Origin: Armatimonadota bacterium
GTDB taxonomy: Bacteria > Armatimonadota > JAAZEB01
Reading direction: 5' to 3'
DNA length: 46,405 nucleotides
Assembly (NCBI GenBank): GCA_012512265.1
Contig: JAAZEM010000031.1
Coordinates: 1 to 46,405, forward strand
This document shows, one piece after another, positions 1 through 8,976 of this stretch; positions within the stretch are counted from its first letter, which is position 1, and each line of letters begins with the position of its first letter. The position numbers and the translations under genes were made by a program. The notes beneath the pieces were generated by a model, which made no database searches, was not told the origin of the DNA, and was given only the letters and a program-made list of their open reading frames with translations.

Positions 1-623
1 TGCCGGCGGATGATCGCCCCTGGTAGCTCCGCGGCGCACAGCCGGCGCACTTCCGCAAGCGTCAGGTACGTATCGTGCCGGCCATGAGCATCCCACGCCG
101 CGCGGATCTCCGCGGGCACCCGCAGGCTCTGCCCTCGAACCAGGCGCATCGCGATGTTGACAGGCACCACCAGCGCGCTCATCAGCCTATCCGCCCGAGT
201 TCCCTGAAACAGGTCCAGCACCAGAAGGACTCCACCCGGCCGCAACGCCCGCCTTGCCTTCCGGGCGATCTCCGCGAACGGAAGGTGGTGCCAGGTGGCG
301 ATGGAGGCGATGCAATCGTAGGCTCCCTCCTCCAGCGGAAATTGCATCACGTCAGCTACGTGGTAGTCGATGTTAGCGCGCTCGGCCGAGCCCTCTCGCG
401 CCACGCGGATCATCTCCGGGGAGAGGTCTAACGCGAGGACACGGCGCGAGCGCGCGGCCAGGAGGCGCGTGAACTCTCCGGTGCCGCAGCCGATGTCGAG
501 AGCAAGTTCGCAGCGCGGCGGCGCGTGCTTCAGCAGGTAACGATGGTAGTGGTTGTTGTGGTCCCAACGTTCCCTGGTTGAGAGCCTGGCAATCCGGTCG
601 AAATCCGCGCGAATCTCGTCCAC
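1..623 (-). CDS. Class I SAM-dependent methyltransferase, 3' end outside the window
   Basis: The reading frame starts at a GTG at 621-623 behind a GAGGAGG ribosome-binding site and runs off the left edge of the window, so the C-terminus is missing. The visible 207 residues carry the Rossmann SAM-binding motif I (LALDIGCGTGEF), an acidic residue ending the second strand (VLALDLSPEM), a motif II-like region (YDCIASIATWHHL) and a post-motif segment (ALRPGGVLLVLDLF). This is the layout of small UbiE/Methyltransf_11-type enzymes. The substrate cannot be inferred. The gene is transcribed divergently from the 2H phosphoesterase across a 223-bp spacer in which I see no clear promoter. Confidence 0.85.
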   Translation of the reverse strand, partial: MDEIRADFDRIARLSTRERWDHNNHYHRYLLKHAPPRCELALDIGCGTGEFTRLLAARSRRVLALDLSPEMIRVAREGSAERANIDYHVADVMQFPLEEGAYDCIASIATWHHLPFAEIARKARRALRPGGVLLVLDLFQGTRADRLMSALVVPVNIAMRLVRGQSLRVPAEIRAAWDAHGRHDTYLTLAEVRRLCAAELPGAIIRR

Positions 624-846
624 TACCGCCTCCTCTCACGCTCTTCCCCCTCACCATTCCGGGGAAGCCAGTGCGCTTCCTCTTGGCCCGGGCATGGACA
701 CCCGGCTTGCAAACCAATCGCCTGTAGGGCGCAGGAGCCGGCGCTCTCCATGTGGAAGTAGCTCATAGGCCAGCATCCTGAGCGGGCGGATCCCGGATCG
801 TGCCCCTTGCGCCCGGCCTATGGCAAGCCATGATGAGGAGGGAACG

Positions 847-1395
847 ATGGGGTTCGCGGTCGAATTGCACTTCGATCCGCAGGCAGAAATGAGAGTACGG
901 AGCCTCTGGGACGAACTCGCCCGGCAGGGGATCCGCTCACTGCTGCCTCTGATCGGCTCTCGGCCGCACATCAGCATCGCCGTCTTCGACCGCGTGGATC
1001 CAGCGCGGGTTCGCCCCGAGCTGGAGGAACTGGCCGCCACTCTTGCTCCCCTACCGCTCACCTTTGGTGCTGTCGGCACCTTTCCCGCCAAGGAGGGCGT
1101 CGTCTTCCTCACCCCGGTGGTCACTCCCGAGCTGCTGGAGCTCCACCAGTCCGTTCATGCCCGGCTTGATGCACTTGGCCTGCGCGCCCTGGAGCATTAC
1201 CGCCCGGGGCGATGGGTGCCCCACTGCACCGTGGCGATTGATCTGCCCCGCGAGCAGCTACTCCCGGCGCTGGAGATCTGCCGATCCAGCCGCGTCTTCG
1301 GTTCCCTGACGCTCGCTGAGATCGGCCTCGTGGAGTATCGTCCGGTGCGTCCTATTTGCTCCTTCCCGCTCCGCGATCCGCGGCAGGAAGGCTAG
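847..1395 (+). CDS. 2'-5' RNA ligase / 2H phosphoesterase family protein
   Basis: The 182-residue protein has the two H-x-S/T motifs that define the 2H phosphoesterase fold: PHISIAV near residue 41 and PHCTVAI near residue 124, each at the end of one half of the two-lobed domain. Family members act on 2',5' or cyclic phosphate bonds in RNA or small nucleotides. The real substrate is unknown, and ligation should not be assumed. An in-frame ATG at 820 lies upstream, but the ATG at 847 has an AGGAGG site five bases before it and is preferred. The gene stands alone on the plus strand and converges with the export cluster. Confidence 0.8.
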   Translation: MGFAVELHFDPQAEMRVRSLWDELARQGIRSLLPLIGSRPHISIAVFDRVDPARVRPELEELAATLAPLPLTFGAVGTFPAKEGVVFLTPVVTPELLELHQSVHARLDALGLRALEHYRPGRWVPHCTVAIDLPREQLLPALEICRSSRVFGSLTLAEIGLVEYRPVRPICSFPLRDPRQEG

Positions 1396-1396
1396 A

Positions 1397-1412
1397 CGCG
1401 GGGAGACCCGCG
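1397..1412. terminator. Short GC hairpin between convergent genes
   Basis: CGCGGG and CCCGCG form a 6-bp stem with a 4-base loop in the 21-base gap between the convergent stops at 1395 and 1417. No T-run follows on either strand, so termination is plausible but weakly supported. Confidence 0.35.
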
Positions 1413-1416
1413 CCTG

Positions 1417-2412
1417 TCACTTCGCGCTGCCCAGGTCACCCTGTACCTTCTTGAACGGGGCCAGGAAGAGGCTGAGCACGCTCTTGCGGTCGGTCACCAC
1501 TTCGATGGTGGCGGTCATACCAGGGCGCAGCGGAAACTCCCGGGCGTAGGCTGTGATGACCGGCCGGTCGGGCGCCACGGTCACCTTGTACACGGAGCCG
1601 AGCTTCTCATCGCTCTGCGCGTCGGGCGAGACGTCGACCACGGTGCCGTTGACTACGCCGTAATCTTGGTACGGATAGGCATCGAACTTCAGCTTGGCGG
1701 GCAGGCCCTTGCGCACGAAGGCGATCTGCTGGTTTGGCATCTTCCCCTCGACCACCAAGCGGGCATCGGCAGGCGCCACGGTCGCGGCGGGATCCCCCGG
1801 CTTGACAACGGCGCCCGGGGCACGCACTTCGAGGGAGGTGACCACCCCCTCCACCGGGGAACGAATGGTGGAGCGGGCAAGCGCCAGATCGAGAGCGGCA
1901 ATCTCGCTTTCGAGCCGGGCGAGCGCGCTCTCCTTCTCAAGCGCCTCGACCACGGAAGCGCCCGAGGCGCGTAGCTGCAGGAGTTGCTCTTCCAGCGTGC
2001 GCATCTCTTGCCGGGCATTGTCTCGCCGGACCCGTGCCTCGGCGGAATCGAGCTGGATAAGCGCCTCGTTCGCCTCGACCCGGTCGCCCTCGCGGACAAG
2101 GATGAACTGCACGACGCCATCCGTCTGGGCTTCGACGCGGCGGGTGTAGCCTTCCGGCAGCAGAGTGCCGCGTGCCTCGGCGACTACGTCGAGCACGCTG
2201 AAGTGCGCCCAGAGGCCGGCGGCAAGAAGGAACGCCACGATGATGTAGAGCAAGCCACGAGCGGCCCACCACGGCATCTCCGCCAGGATCTCGGAGACCT
2301 CCGGCGTGGTCTCATTCGCTTGTGGGGGCGTCCACGTCTTGCCCAGGGCCGCTAGATCGAGCGGCTCGCCCACCGAGGTTTGCTCTTCCGTGCCAGCCAT
2401 TCCCTTCTCCAT
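1417..2412 (-). CDS. HlyD-family periplasmic adaptor of the peptide ABC exporter
   Basis: This 331-residue membrane-fusion protein links an inner-membrane ABC exporter to an outer-membrane channel. A cytoplasmic N-terminus is followed by one transmembrane segment at about residues 50-70 (GLLYIIVAFLLAAGLW). Next come a biotinyl-lipoyl half (RRVEAQTDGVVQFILV), a short coiled-coil hairpin (about 110-170), the second lipoyl half (STIRSPVEGVVTSLEV) and beta-barrel domains. It starts 22 bases after the stop of the C39 transporter and is surely co-transcribed with it. The start is ambiguous: GTG at 2418, ATG at 2412 and ATG at 2400 all have purine-rich sequence upstream. The short coiled coil is more typical of C39-ABC partners than of haemolysin HlyD. 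Confidence 0.85.
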   Translation of the reverse strand: MEKGMAGTEEQTSVGEPLDLAALGKTWTPPQANETTPEVSEILAEMPWWAARGLLYIIVAFLLAAGLWAHFSVLDVVAEARGTLLPEGYTRRVEAQTDGVVQFILVREGDRVEANEALIQLDSAEARVRRDNARQEMRTLEEQLLQLRASGASVVEALEKESALARLESEIAALDLALARSTIRSPVEGVVTSLEVRAPGAVVKPGDPAATVAPADARLVVEGKMPNQQIAFVRKGLPAKLKFDAYPYQDYGVVNGTVVDVSPDAQSDEKLGSVYKVTVAPDRPVITAYAREFPLRPGMTATIEVVTDRKSVLSLFLAPFKKVQGDLGSAK

Positions 2413-2433
2413 CCTCACCTTCTCGGCACTCGG

Positions 2434-5400
2434 CTACTGATCCAACTGCTGGCTGTTCAGGTAGTAGTAAAGCCCGCGCTGTTGCATCAGGCTATAGTGG
2501 GTACCCGTCTCCACGATCACCCCTTGATCCAGGACCACGATCAAATCAGCATTGCGCACCGTGCTCAGGCGGTGCGCGATGATGAAGGTCGTGCGATCCT
2601 TGAGGATCTTATCGAGGTTCTGCTGGATCGCGCGCTCGCTCTCGTTATCGAGGGCGCTCGTTGCCTCGTCGAAAATCAGAATGCGCGGTTTCTTGAAGAG
2701 GGCGCGCGCGATGGCGATGCGCTGGCGTTGCCCGCCAGAGAGGCTCTGCCCGCGCTCACCGATCACCGTCTCGTAACCGAGGGGAAGCACGGTGATGAAA
2801 TCGTGGGCGCCGGCCAGCATCGCCGCGCCGACCACTTCATCCAAAGGCGCGTTCGGCTGCCCGAAAGCGATGTTCTCGCGGATCGTGCCGCTGAAGAGCG
2901 TCACCTCCTGGGGCACCACGCCCACTTGCGAGCGCAGGCTGGAGAGCGAAACCTGCTCCAGGTCGTACCCATCCAGATAGACCTTGCCTTCGCTCGGCGC
3001 GTGCATCCGCAGGAGAATACTGGCGAAAGTCGTCTTTCCGGCGCCGCTGCGCCCGACGAGGGCAACAGTCTGCCCGGGATGGATCTCCAGGTTGATATTC
3101 TGGAGCGCGTTCTTATCGGGCCGGGTCGGGTATCGAAACGTCACGTTCTGGAAGACGATATGCCCGCGCAACGGCGGGAGATGGATCGGCGCCTTCTTGG
3201 CCAGATCTTCCTCGGGCTTGGTGTCGTAAACGTCTGTGAGGCGCTCCAGAGCGATATTCGCCTGTTGGAAGTCATCCAGGAGGTCAATGATGCTGAGGAT
3301 CGGTCCCGTGACATTGCCGACCAGGACGTTGAAGGCCATCAACTGGCCAACGGTGAGCCGGCCCTCGATCACCAGGTGCGCGCCGAACCAAAGGAGGAAG
3401 ATGCGCTGCAGATTCTGAAGCACGTTGCCGGAGGCGCTGAGGAGCATGGTGGTGATGGCGCTTCGAAACTCCACGTTGAGCGCCCGCACCATCAGGCCTT
3501 CCCACTTCCACCGCGTGGGGCGCTCCGCCGCCATCGCCTTGATGGTGTTGATCGCGGTCACCGCCTCCACCAGCTGCGATTCCGCCTCGGAATTGCGCTC
3601 GAAGCTCTCGCGATACTGCTTCCTCAGGATGGGCGTGATCACCAGCGCGAGTATCACGAAGAACGGGACGAAGGCGAGCGTCACCCACGTCAGGGTCGCG
3701 TTGTAGTAGAACATCAACGCGAGGTAGACGACTACCATGACGCCATCTAGGACGACGCCGATGGCCCGGCCGGTGAGGAGCTCGCGGATCGTCGCGTTCT
3801 CGTGGAACCGCTTCAGGATATCGCCCACCTTCCGTTGCTCGAAGTAGCGCAACGGCAGGCTGAGCACGTGGTTATAGAAGGTGACGACCATCTCCAGATC
3901 GATGCGACGGGTGGTATGCACCAGGAGATACTGGCGCACTCCCATCGTCGCCGTCTGGAAAAGGGCGATCAGGAGCATGCCGGCGAGCATCAGGTTCAAC
4001 ATCGACACGCTCTGATGCACAAGAACCTTATCTACGATGACCTGGGTAAAGATGGGCGTGGCGAGTCCGAAGAGCTGCAAGACGAGCGAGGCGAGAAAGA
4101 TCTCCAGAAGCAGGCGCCGGTACGGCTTGAGGATCGGCAGAAAGCGCCCCAGGCTCGTCTTCGTCTCCTCTACACCCTCCAGCTTGGGTGTTGGCGTCAG
4201 GATGAGGAGGTAGCCGGTCCAGCCCTTCAGGAACTCCTCGCGCGACATCTTGCGCAGGCCCACCGCCGGGTCAGCAACGACGACGCGGTCGGGGCGAACC
4301 TCGTAGACGAGGATATAATGGTAGCCCTCCCAGTGCGCAATGGCGGGGAGCTCTACCTTTTGCAGGTTCTCGTAGGTGGTCTGGACCGCGCGCGCGTGGA
4401 AGCCTAGGCTCTCGGCGGCCTCGGCGACGCTGTGGAGCGAGGCGCCCTCGCGGCCAACATGCGCCAACTCGCGCAGCCGCGTGATGCTCACGTGCTTCTT
4501 GTAGTAGCGCAGCACCATCGCCAGACACGCGGCGCTGCAGTCGGTCTCGCTTACCTGCAGCAAGACGGGATAGCGGCGCGCGCGACGCGGACGATAGCTG
4601 GCGTCATCCGGCTCCGATTCGGGCTCGATTAACTCGGCACCTGGGGGCGCCTGGACCGGCGCCTGTGGCTCGGCCACGCTCTCCCGGAGGTCCGTATCGG
4701 CATAGCCGGAGGCGATCGTGATCATCGCATCCTTCACCTTGGGCGAGGAGGCAATGATCCGGTCGAAATCGGCTTTCTCCAAGCGCAGGACGGTCGAGGC
4801 ATCGTTGGTGATGATGCTGGCGGCGCGAGGCTGGCCCAAAAGGAGGGCCAACTCGCCGAAACTATCTCCGGGCTTGAGCTGTGCGAGGATGCGCCCGCCC
4901 ATGCTCTCCTTGACAACCCGGGCGCTGCCACTGCGCAGCACGTAGAAAGCGTCTCCCTCTTCGCCCTCGCGGATGATCGCCTCTTCGGGCCCGAACTCGA
5001 CGATCTGGATGCAGCCGAGGAGGTCGCGGATCTCGGCCGGCGACATGGGCGCGAACGCGGTGCACATCTTCAGAAAATTGCGCACCGAGGTCTCGGTGAT
5101 GTACTTGGTGAAGTAGGCGCGCAGCGCTGGGCGTGCTTCGAGGATCTCCTCAAAGACCGTCTTGCTCAGACGGAGCAGCGAGAGATCCCCACCGGCGCGG
5201 ATGGTATATTGACGCCGTGATGTGGTGAGCAAGCCCTGCTCGCCGAAGTGGTCGCCGCGGTTGAGCATGCCCACGGTGAGGTCGGGGCCGCTGTCGCTCT
5301 CGGCCACGACGCGCGCGCGGCCATCGGCAACGATGTAGAAGGCATCTGCCTCGTCGCCCGCGCGGCATACCAGCTTACCGAGCGTGAAGTGGACCTCCTC

Positions 5401-5502
5401 GCACCGGTTGGCGACATCATCCAGCTCCTCCTCGGAGAGCATGGAGAAGACGCTCGTCTCGCGCAGCAGTTTCTTGATCTCGACCAGATCCAATGTGGTC
5501 AT
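2434..5502 (-). CDS. CNBD-CNBD-C39 peptidase-ABC transporter (PCAT-type exporter)
   Basis: This 1022-residue protein would cleave a double-glycine leader and export the product. Residues ~15-135 and ~150-265 are two cyclic-nucleotide-binding domains. The second keeps a canonical phosphate-binding cassette (FGELALLLGQPRAAS); the first is degenerate. Residues ~305-440 are a C39 cysteine peptidase with oxyanion Gln316, Cys322 (SETDCSAAC), His395 and Asp411, so it looks active. A six-helix transmembrane region (~465-745) precedes the nucleotide-binding domain: Walker A GRSGAGKT 817-824, Q-loop 865, signature LSGGQ 921-925, Walker B ILIFDE 941-946 and His977. The start is set at ATG 5502, where the CNBD homology begins; an in-frame upstream start exists at 5595. 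A HlyD gene follows and a TolC-like gene precedes. The only GG-leader peptide seen here is at 18638-18799. Confidence 0.93.
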   Translation of the reverse strand: MTTLDLVEIKKLLRETSVFSMLSEEELDDVANRCEEVHFTLGKLVCRAGDEADAFYIVADGRARVVAESDSGPDLTVGMLNRGDHFGEQGLLTTSRRQYTIRAGGDLSLLRLSKTVFEEILEARPALRAYFTKYITETSVRNFLKMCTAFAPMSPAEIRDLLGCIQIVEFGPEEAIIREGEEGDAFYVLRSGSARVVKESMGGRILAQLKPGDSFGELALLLGQPRAASIITNDASTVLRLEKADFDRIIASSPKVKDAMITIASGYADTDLRESVAEPQAPVQAPPGAELIEPESEPDDASYRPRRARRYPVLLQVSETDCSAACLAMVLRYYKKHVSITRLRELAHVGREGASLHSVAEAAESLGFHARAVQTTYENLQKVELPAIAHWEGYHYILVYEVRPDRVVVADPAVGLRKMSREEFLKGWTGYLLILTPTPKLEGVEETKTSLGRFLPILKPYRRLLLEIFLASLVLQLFGLATPIFTQVIVDKVLVHQSVSMLNLMLAGMLLIALFQTATMGVRQYLLVHTTRRIDLEMVVTFYNHVLSLPLRYFEQRKVGDILKRFHENATIRELLTGRAIGVVLDGVMVVVYLALMFYYNATLTWVTLAFVPFFVILALVITPILRKQYRESFERNSEAESQLVEAVTAINTIKAMAAERPTRWKWEGLMVRALNVEFRSAITTMLLSASGNVLQNLQRIFLLWFGAHLVIEGRLTVGQLMAFNVLVGNVTGPILSIIDLLDDFQQANIALERLTDVYDTKPEEDLAKKAPIHLPPLRGHIVFQNVTFRYPTRPDKNALQNINLEIHPGQTVALVGRSGAGKTTFASILLRMHAPSEGKVYLDGYDLEQVSLSSLRSQVGVVPQEVTLFSGTIRENIAFGQPNAPLDEVVGAAMLAGAHDFITVLPLGYETVIGERGQSLSGGQRQRIAIARALFKKPRILIFDEATSALDNESERAIQQNLDKILKDRTTFIIAHRLSTVRNADLIVVLDQGVIVETGTHYSLMQQRGLYYYLNSQQLDQ

Positions 5503-5619
5503 CCCTCTGGCCACACACCGGGAACCCGCCGGGAGGGAGCAGTCGCCCCGCAATACTCGGGAGCAGGCGGGAGGAGAGTGGCGCTCCCGGGCCACCGTGG
5601 TCGGGCTCTCCGGATAGGC

Positions 5620-6918
5620 CTATGGAATCAGGCTCTCCTGCCCCATGGCGTGGCGGAGCCGGGCGTGGGCCAGGAACGCATCGTATCGCAACTGGATCGC
5701 CTGCAACTCGGCGGTGCTACGGGCAATTTGCGCATCCACTAGCTCGATGGGAATCGCCAGCCCGAGCTGGTAGCGGGCCTCCGCCACTTCCAGGCTCTTC
5801 CTGGCCATCGCGACGCTCACCTCACTCGCCTCGGCGCGCGCCCGGGCGCCCTGGAGAGCAATGTAAGCCTGAGTCACCTCGGAAGCAATATCTTTCAGAA
5901 GCTGGCGGTAGCGCGCCTCCAGCGCCGCGATGCGCGCCTCGCCGGCGGCACTCTCTTCGCGCTGGCTACGGTCGAAGAGTGACCAGGTCAGCGTGGCGTA
6001 GACCAACCACTGGCTGTGGATCGTGGAGCCGCCCAGCCCGCGATCCACGCGCGCCGCCGTCTCGAGCTGCGGGCGGCTCTTCAGGCGCGCGAGAGCAACC
6101 ACTGCCCGCTCGCGCTCCAGATCCGCCTGCGCCGCGATCACCTCCGGCCGGCTCGCCCGCGCGAGATCAATGCACGCATCCAACGAGGCCGGTTCGGCTG
6201 GCGTTTCCGGCAACTCCGCCACCTCCGGCACAGGGCCTTCTTCCAGCCCCATCGCGTTTCGCAGTGCAGAACCAGACGCGCGCAGCTCTGCCTCGGCGCC
6301 CAGCTTCTCAACCCGAGCGTTGGCAATCTGCACTTCAATGGGATAGACATCCACGCCAGCCGCCGTGCCGGCGTCGCGCCGCGCGAGGACCATCTCTTTC
6401 TGAGCCTGGGCACTCTCCAGCTTCTGCTGTGCCACCCGAATCGCGTGCCGCGCGCGCAACACCTGGACGTAGCTCTCGATCACTCTCAATTCGAGGGCCT
6501 GTGTCTCGCGCCGCAGATTCGCCAGGGTGGCGTCGCGCACGGCGCGCGCCATCCGCACGTTGCGCTTCTGCACGCCTCCGTCATAGAGGGTCACCTCGGC
6601 GGTCATCAGGTACTGCTCGTCGGTGATCGTGCCGGTGTTGCGCGGCACGCTACCCGCCTGATCGGCCTCGATACCCCCGCGCAGGTGCGTCGAGTAGGCG
6701 CTTACCACGGGGTAGAAGAGGGAGGAACCTGCTTTTCGGAGCTCGGCCTCGGCAGCGCGCGCCTCCTCACCAGCCGCCAGAGCACTGCCGTGCTGCTGTT
6801 GCGCGGTTTGGATGCAGTGCTCCAGCGTCCACGGCGCCTCGGCAGTGTTGGCCCCGCCTACCCCGCCGCATGCCAGCAAGAGCCATGCTCCCAGCGCAAC
6901 CTGTCGAAGCCCCTTCAT
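5620..6918 (-). CDS. TolC-family outer-membrane channel
   Basis: The 432-residue protein begins with a signal sequence whose core LLLAC could be a lipobox, so it may be lipid-anchored like many outer-membrane efflux proteins. The mature part shows the duplicated TolC/OEP pattern: long amphipathic alpha-helices rich in Ala, Glu and Arg (for example residues 105-200 and 310-420), interrupted twice by beta-strand stretches (about 60-90 and 270-300). It would be the outer-membrane exit duct for the ABC-HlyD complex encoded just downstream, for the adaptor encoded 28 bases upstream, or for both. No RND pump gene is present in the window, which favours pairing with the C39 exporter. Confidence 0.85.
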   Translation of the reverse strand: MKGLRQVALGAWLLLACGGVGGANTAEAPWTLEHCIQTAQQQHGSALAAGEEARAAEAELRKAGSSLFYPVVSAYSTHLRGGIEADQAGSVPRNTGTITDEQYLMTAEVTLYDGGVQKRNVRMARAVRDATLANLRRETQALELRVIESYVQVLRARHAIRVAQQKLESAQAQKEMVLARRDAGTAAGVDVYPIEVQIANARVEKLGAEAELRASGSALRNAMGLEEGPVPEVAELPETPAEPASLDACIDLARASRPEVIAAQADLERERAVVALARLKSRPQLETAARVDRGLGGSTIHSQWLVYATLTWSLFDRSQREESAAGEARIAALEARYRQLLKDIASEVTQAYIALQGARARAEASEVSVAMARKSLEVAEARYQLGLAIPIELVDAQIARSTAELQAIQLRYDAFLAHARLRHAMGQESLIP

Positions 6919-6946
6919 AGCCGTGCTCTGATTCTCCCCGCTTCTG

Positions 6947-8650
6947 CTATCTCACCCGCACCGGGCGCCCGTCCTTGAGCATCGCCTGCCCATCGACCAC
7001 CACCTGCTCTCCCTCCTTGAGGCCTTCGCGAACCACCCACATGCCGTCGATGCGCGCGGCAACACCCACCGAGCGCCGGCGGGCCACCCCATCCTCGACC
7101 ACGTAAACGGTGCCCTCGTGGGAGTCCGGGGCGCTCGCCAGGAAGGCGGCTTCGGGGATGGTCAACACATTCTGATGGCGGGCTACGATCCCGCTGCCGG
7201 TGGCCAACATACCCGTCTGGATCGACGGCTCCCGCCGCTCCAGGCGGATCTTGGCGTGAAAGTTGCGTTCTTGGGGTGAGGTCGGGGGCAAGATCTCCTG
7301 CACCTGGCCGGGAAAGACGCGCCCCTTCAGCGCCTCGAAGCGCACCTCCACCGGCTGGCCCACCCGGATCCGGGATACGTCATGGTCGGAGACCGTGGCG
7401 TTGAGATAGAGCGACCGGGTGTCGATCAGGGTAAGAAGCGCCTGCCCGGGCTGGATCATCTCGCCTGGGTTCACATCGCGGGAGGCGACGGTCGCTGCCA
7501 TCGGCGCGTAGATTTGAAGCTTTTCCAGATCCGCGCGCGCCAGCCGGAGGTTGGCTTCTGCGGCTTCCAGCTCGGAGCGGACGACGCGCGTCTCGTGCTC
7601 GCTTTTGCGAACTCGGTGGTCCGCCGCGCGCGCAGCTTCCAGCGCCTTGCGCGCCCGGTTCACCTGCGCCTGAGCGGCGGCGATCTCCTGTCGCTTCTGG
7701 GCCAGCAGCGCATCATTGCGCGTGGCGTTGCGCAGGCGCTCCTCCGCAGCCTGCACCTGGGCGCGGGCCTGTGCCACCTCTTCGGGGCGCGGTCCCGCCT
7801 CCAGCTGCCTCAGCGCGGCCTCCAGATTGCGTAGCCGGCTCTCGGCAAGGGCCACCTCCGCCTTCGCCTGCTGCCAGTCGCGCTCTGCATTCTCCACATC
7901 GCGGCGAGGGATGAAGTCGCGCTCGCCGAGGTCACGCTTTCGCTCCCAATCACGCTTTGCCTGATCGGCATCGCGGCGCGCGCTGGCGACGGCGACTTTG
8001 GCTCCCTCCACCTCGGCACGCGCGCGCTCCACTTCCTCGGAGCGGCTGCCGGCCTGGAGCAAGCGGAGTTGCGACTGCGCCGCCTCCAGCTCTGCCTTTG
8101 CCACCGCGACCTCGCCACCGGATCTCTCCTCCGCCAGGCGCAACTCACTGCGCGCCTGCTCCAGGCGGGCTTCGGCGATGCGGAGATCCTCGGCTGCCTG
8201 GGCTTCCGTGGTATGAGCCTCCGTGCTCACGATCTGCGTATCGGTGCGTGCGCTCTGCATTCGCGCGCGCGCCCGGCGAACCTCTGCCTCCGCCGCGGCC
8301 ACGCGCATCCGCGCATCGCCATCGAAGAGCGATACCAGTAGGTCGCCCGCGGCCACTGCATCCCCTTCTTGGACCGCGACCGAGACCACACGTCCCGGCA
8401 TCTGCGCAGCCACGGTGGCCTTGCGCTCGGCAGCAATGACTCCAACGAGGCGCACTCGCTCTACGAGAGTCTGCCGCTGCACCGGGGCGAGCTTGACGGG
8501 CACGGCCGTCCGCTCATCCGCACGTTCGGAAGCCGGAGGAGCGGATGCTTGAGCAGTGGTGACAGGAGGCGTCGGAGGGCGGCGCGTGCATCCGGCAGCC
8601 AGCAATAGGATGAGGGTTGCCAGGCCGATGGGATACCGTTGTGCGCTCAC
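6947..8650 (-). CDS. RND/HlyD-type periplasmic adaptor lipoprotein with long coiled coil
   Basis: The 567-residue protein has a lipoprotein signal (LILLLAAGC, Cys at about residue 21). A lipoyl half (TVAAQMPGRVVSVAVQEG) is followed by a very long coiled-coil hairpin (about residues 110-400) rich in Ala, Glu and Arg. The second lipoyl half (IYAPMAATVASRDVNPGE), a beta-barrel and a membrane-proximal domain follow. It is longer than a usual RND adaptor (about 350-400 residues) because of the extended hairpin. The start is a GTG at 8650 with only a weak AGGG upstream, and no better start was found. The partner is unclear: no RND pump is nearby, and a second adaptor gene lies at the end of the cluster. 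Confidence 0.85.
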   Translation of the reverse strand: MSAQRYPIGLATLILLLAAGCTRRPPTPPVTTAQASAPPASERADERTAVPVKLAPVQRQTLVERVRLVGVIAAERKATVAAQMPGRVVSVAVQEGDAVAAGDLLVSLFDGDARMRVAAAEAEVRRARARMQSARTDTQIVSTEAHTTEAQAAEDLRIAEARLEQARSELRLAEERSGGEVAVAKAELEAAQSQLRLLQAGSRSEEVERARAEVEGAKVAVASARRDADQAKRDWERKRDLGERDFIPRRDVENAERDWQQAKAEVALAESRLRNLEAALRQLEAGPRPEEVAQARAQVQAAEERLRNATRNDALLAQKRQEIAAAQAQVNRARKALEAARAADHRVRKSEHETRVVRSELEAAEANLRLARADLEKLQIYAPMAATVASRDVNPGEMIQPGQALLTLIDTRSLYLNATVSDHDVSRIRVGQPVEVRFEALKGRVFPGQVQEILPPTSPQERNFHAKIRLERREPSIQTGMLATGSGIVARHQNVLTIPEAAFLASAPDSHEGTVYVVEDGVARRRSVGVAARIDGMWVVREGLKEGEQVVVDGQAMLKDGRPVRVR

Positions 8651-8891
8651 GTGATTGCCCTATCTCTGCTCTCGCCAGTTCGTGGTACCGTTCTGCATGC
8701 GCGCCCCCCTTCCCTCTTTGGGATCGTGAGGCAGCCACGGGGATGGGCGCTCTCCCTGCGCAGCGACCGCACGCTGGACAGAGGATCGGGCCGACGGGTT
8801 CTCCGGCCTGCCCGCGGGCCGGGTGGTGAGATTCGGAGAGGACGGACTGGTCTACCGGGAGGACGGGAGACCCCAGTAGAAAGACTCGTTT

Positions 8892-8920
8892 GGCAGGAGC
8901 GCCCAAAGGGCGCTCCTGCC
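8892..8920. terminator. Perfect 13-bp hairpin in the spacer before the transport genes
   Basis: GGCAGGAGCGCCC and its exact complement flank an AAA loop in the 326-bp gap (8651-8976) between the triple-repeat lipoprotein and the adaptor lipoprotein. On the minus strand the stem is followed by AAACGAG, then CTTT, so it lacks an immediate U-tract. It could end or attenuate the upstream half of the cluster before the transport genes. I see no other feature in this gap. Confidence 0.5.
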
Positions 8921-8976
8921 CATCCGGCTTCATCCGCGCGGGCTGTGAGGAGCCCTACGCAGAAGCACTCCGCGTC

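Noticed and set aside
2380..3750. 456-residue open frame antisense to the C39-ABC transporter
   Set aside because: Lies wholly opposite a well-conserved ABC domain, composition is Arg/Glu/His-rich shadow, no ribosome-binding site or domain.
5503..5595. Extended N-terminus of the C39 transporter from 5595
   Set aside because: The extra 31 residues (Arg-, Ser- and Gly-rich) show no similarity to CNBD proteins; the domain begins right after ATG 5502.
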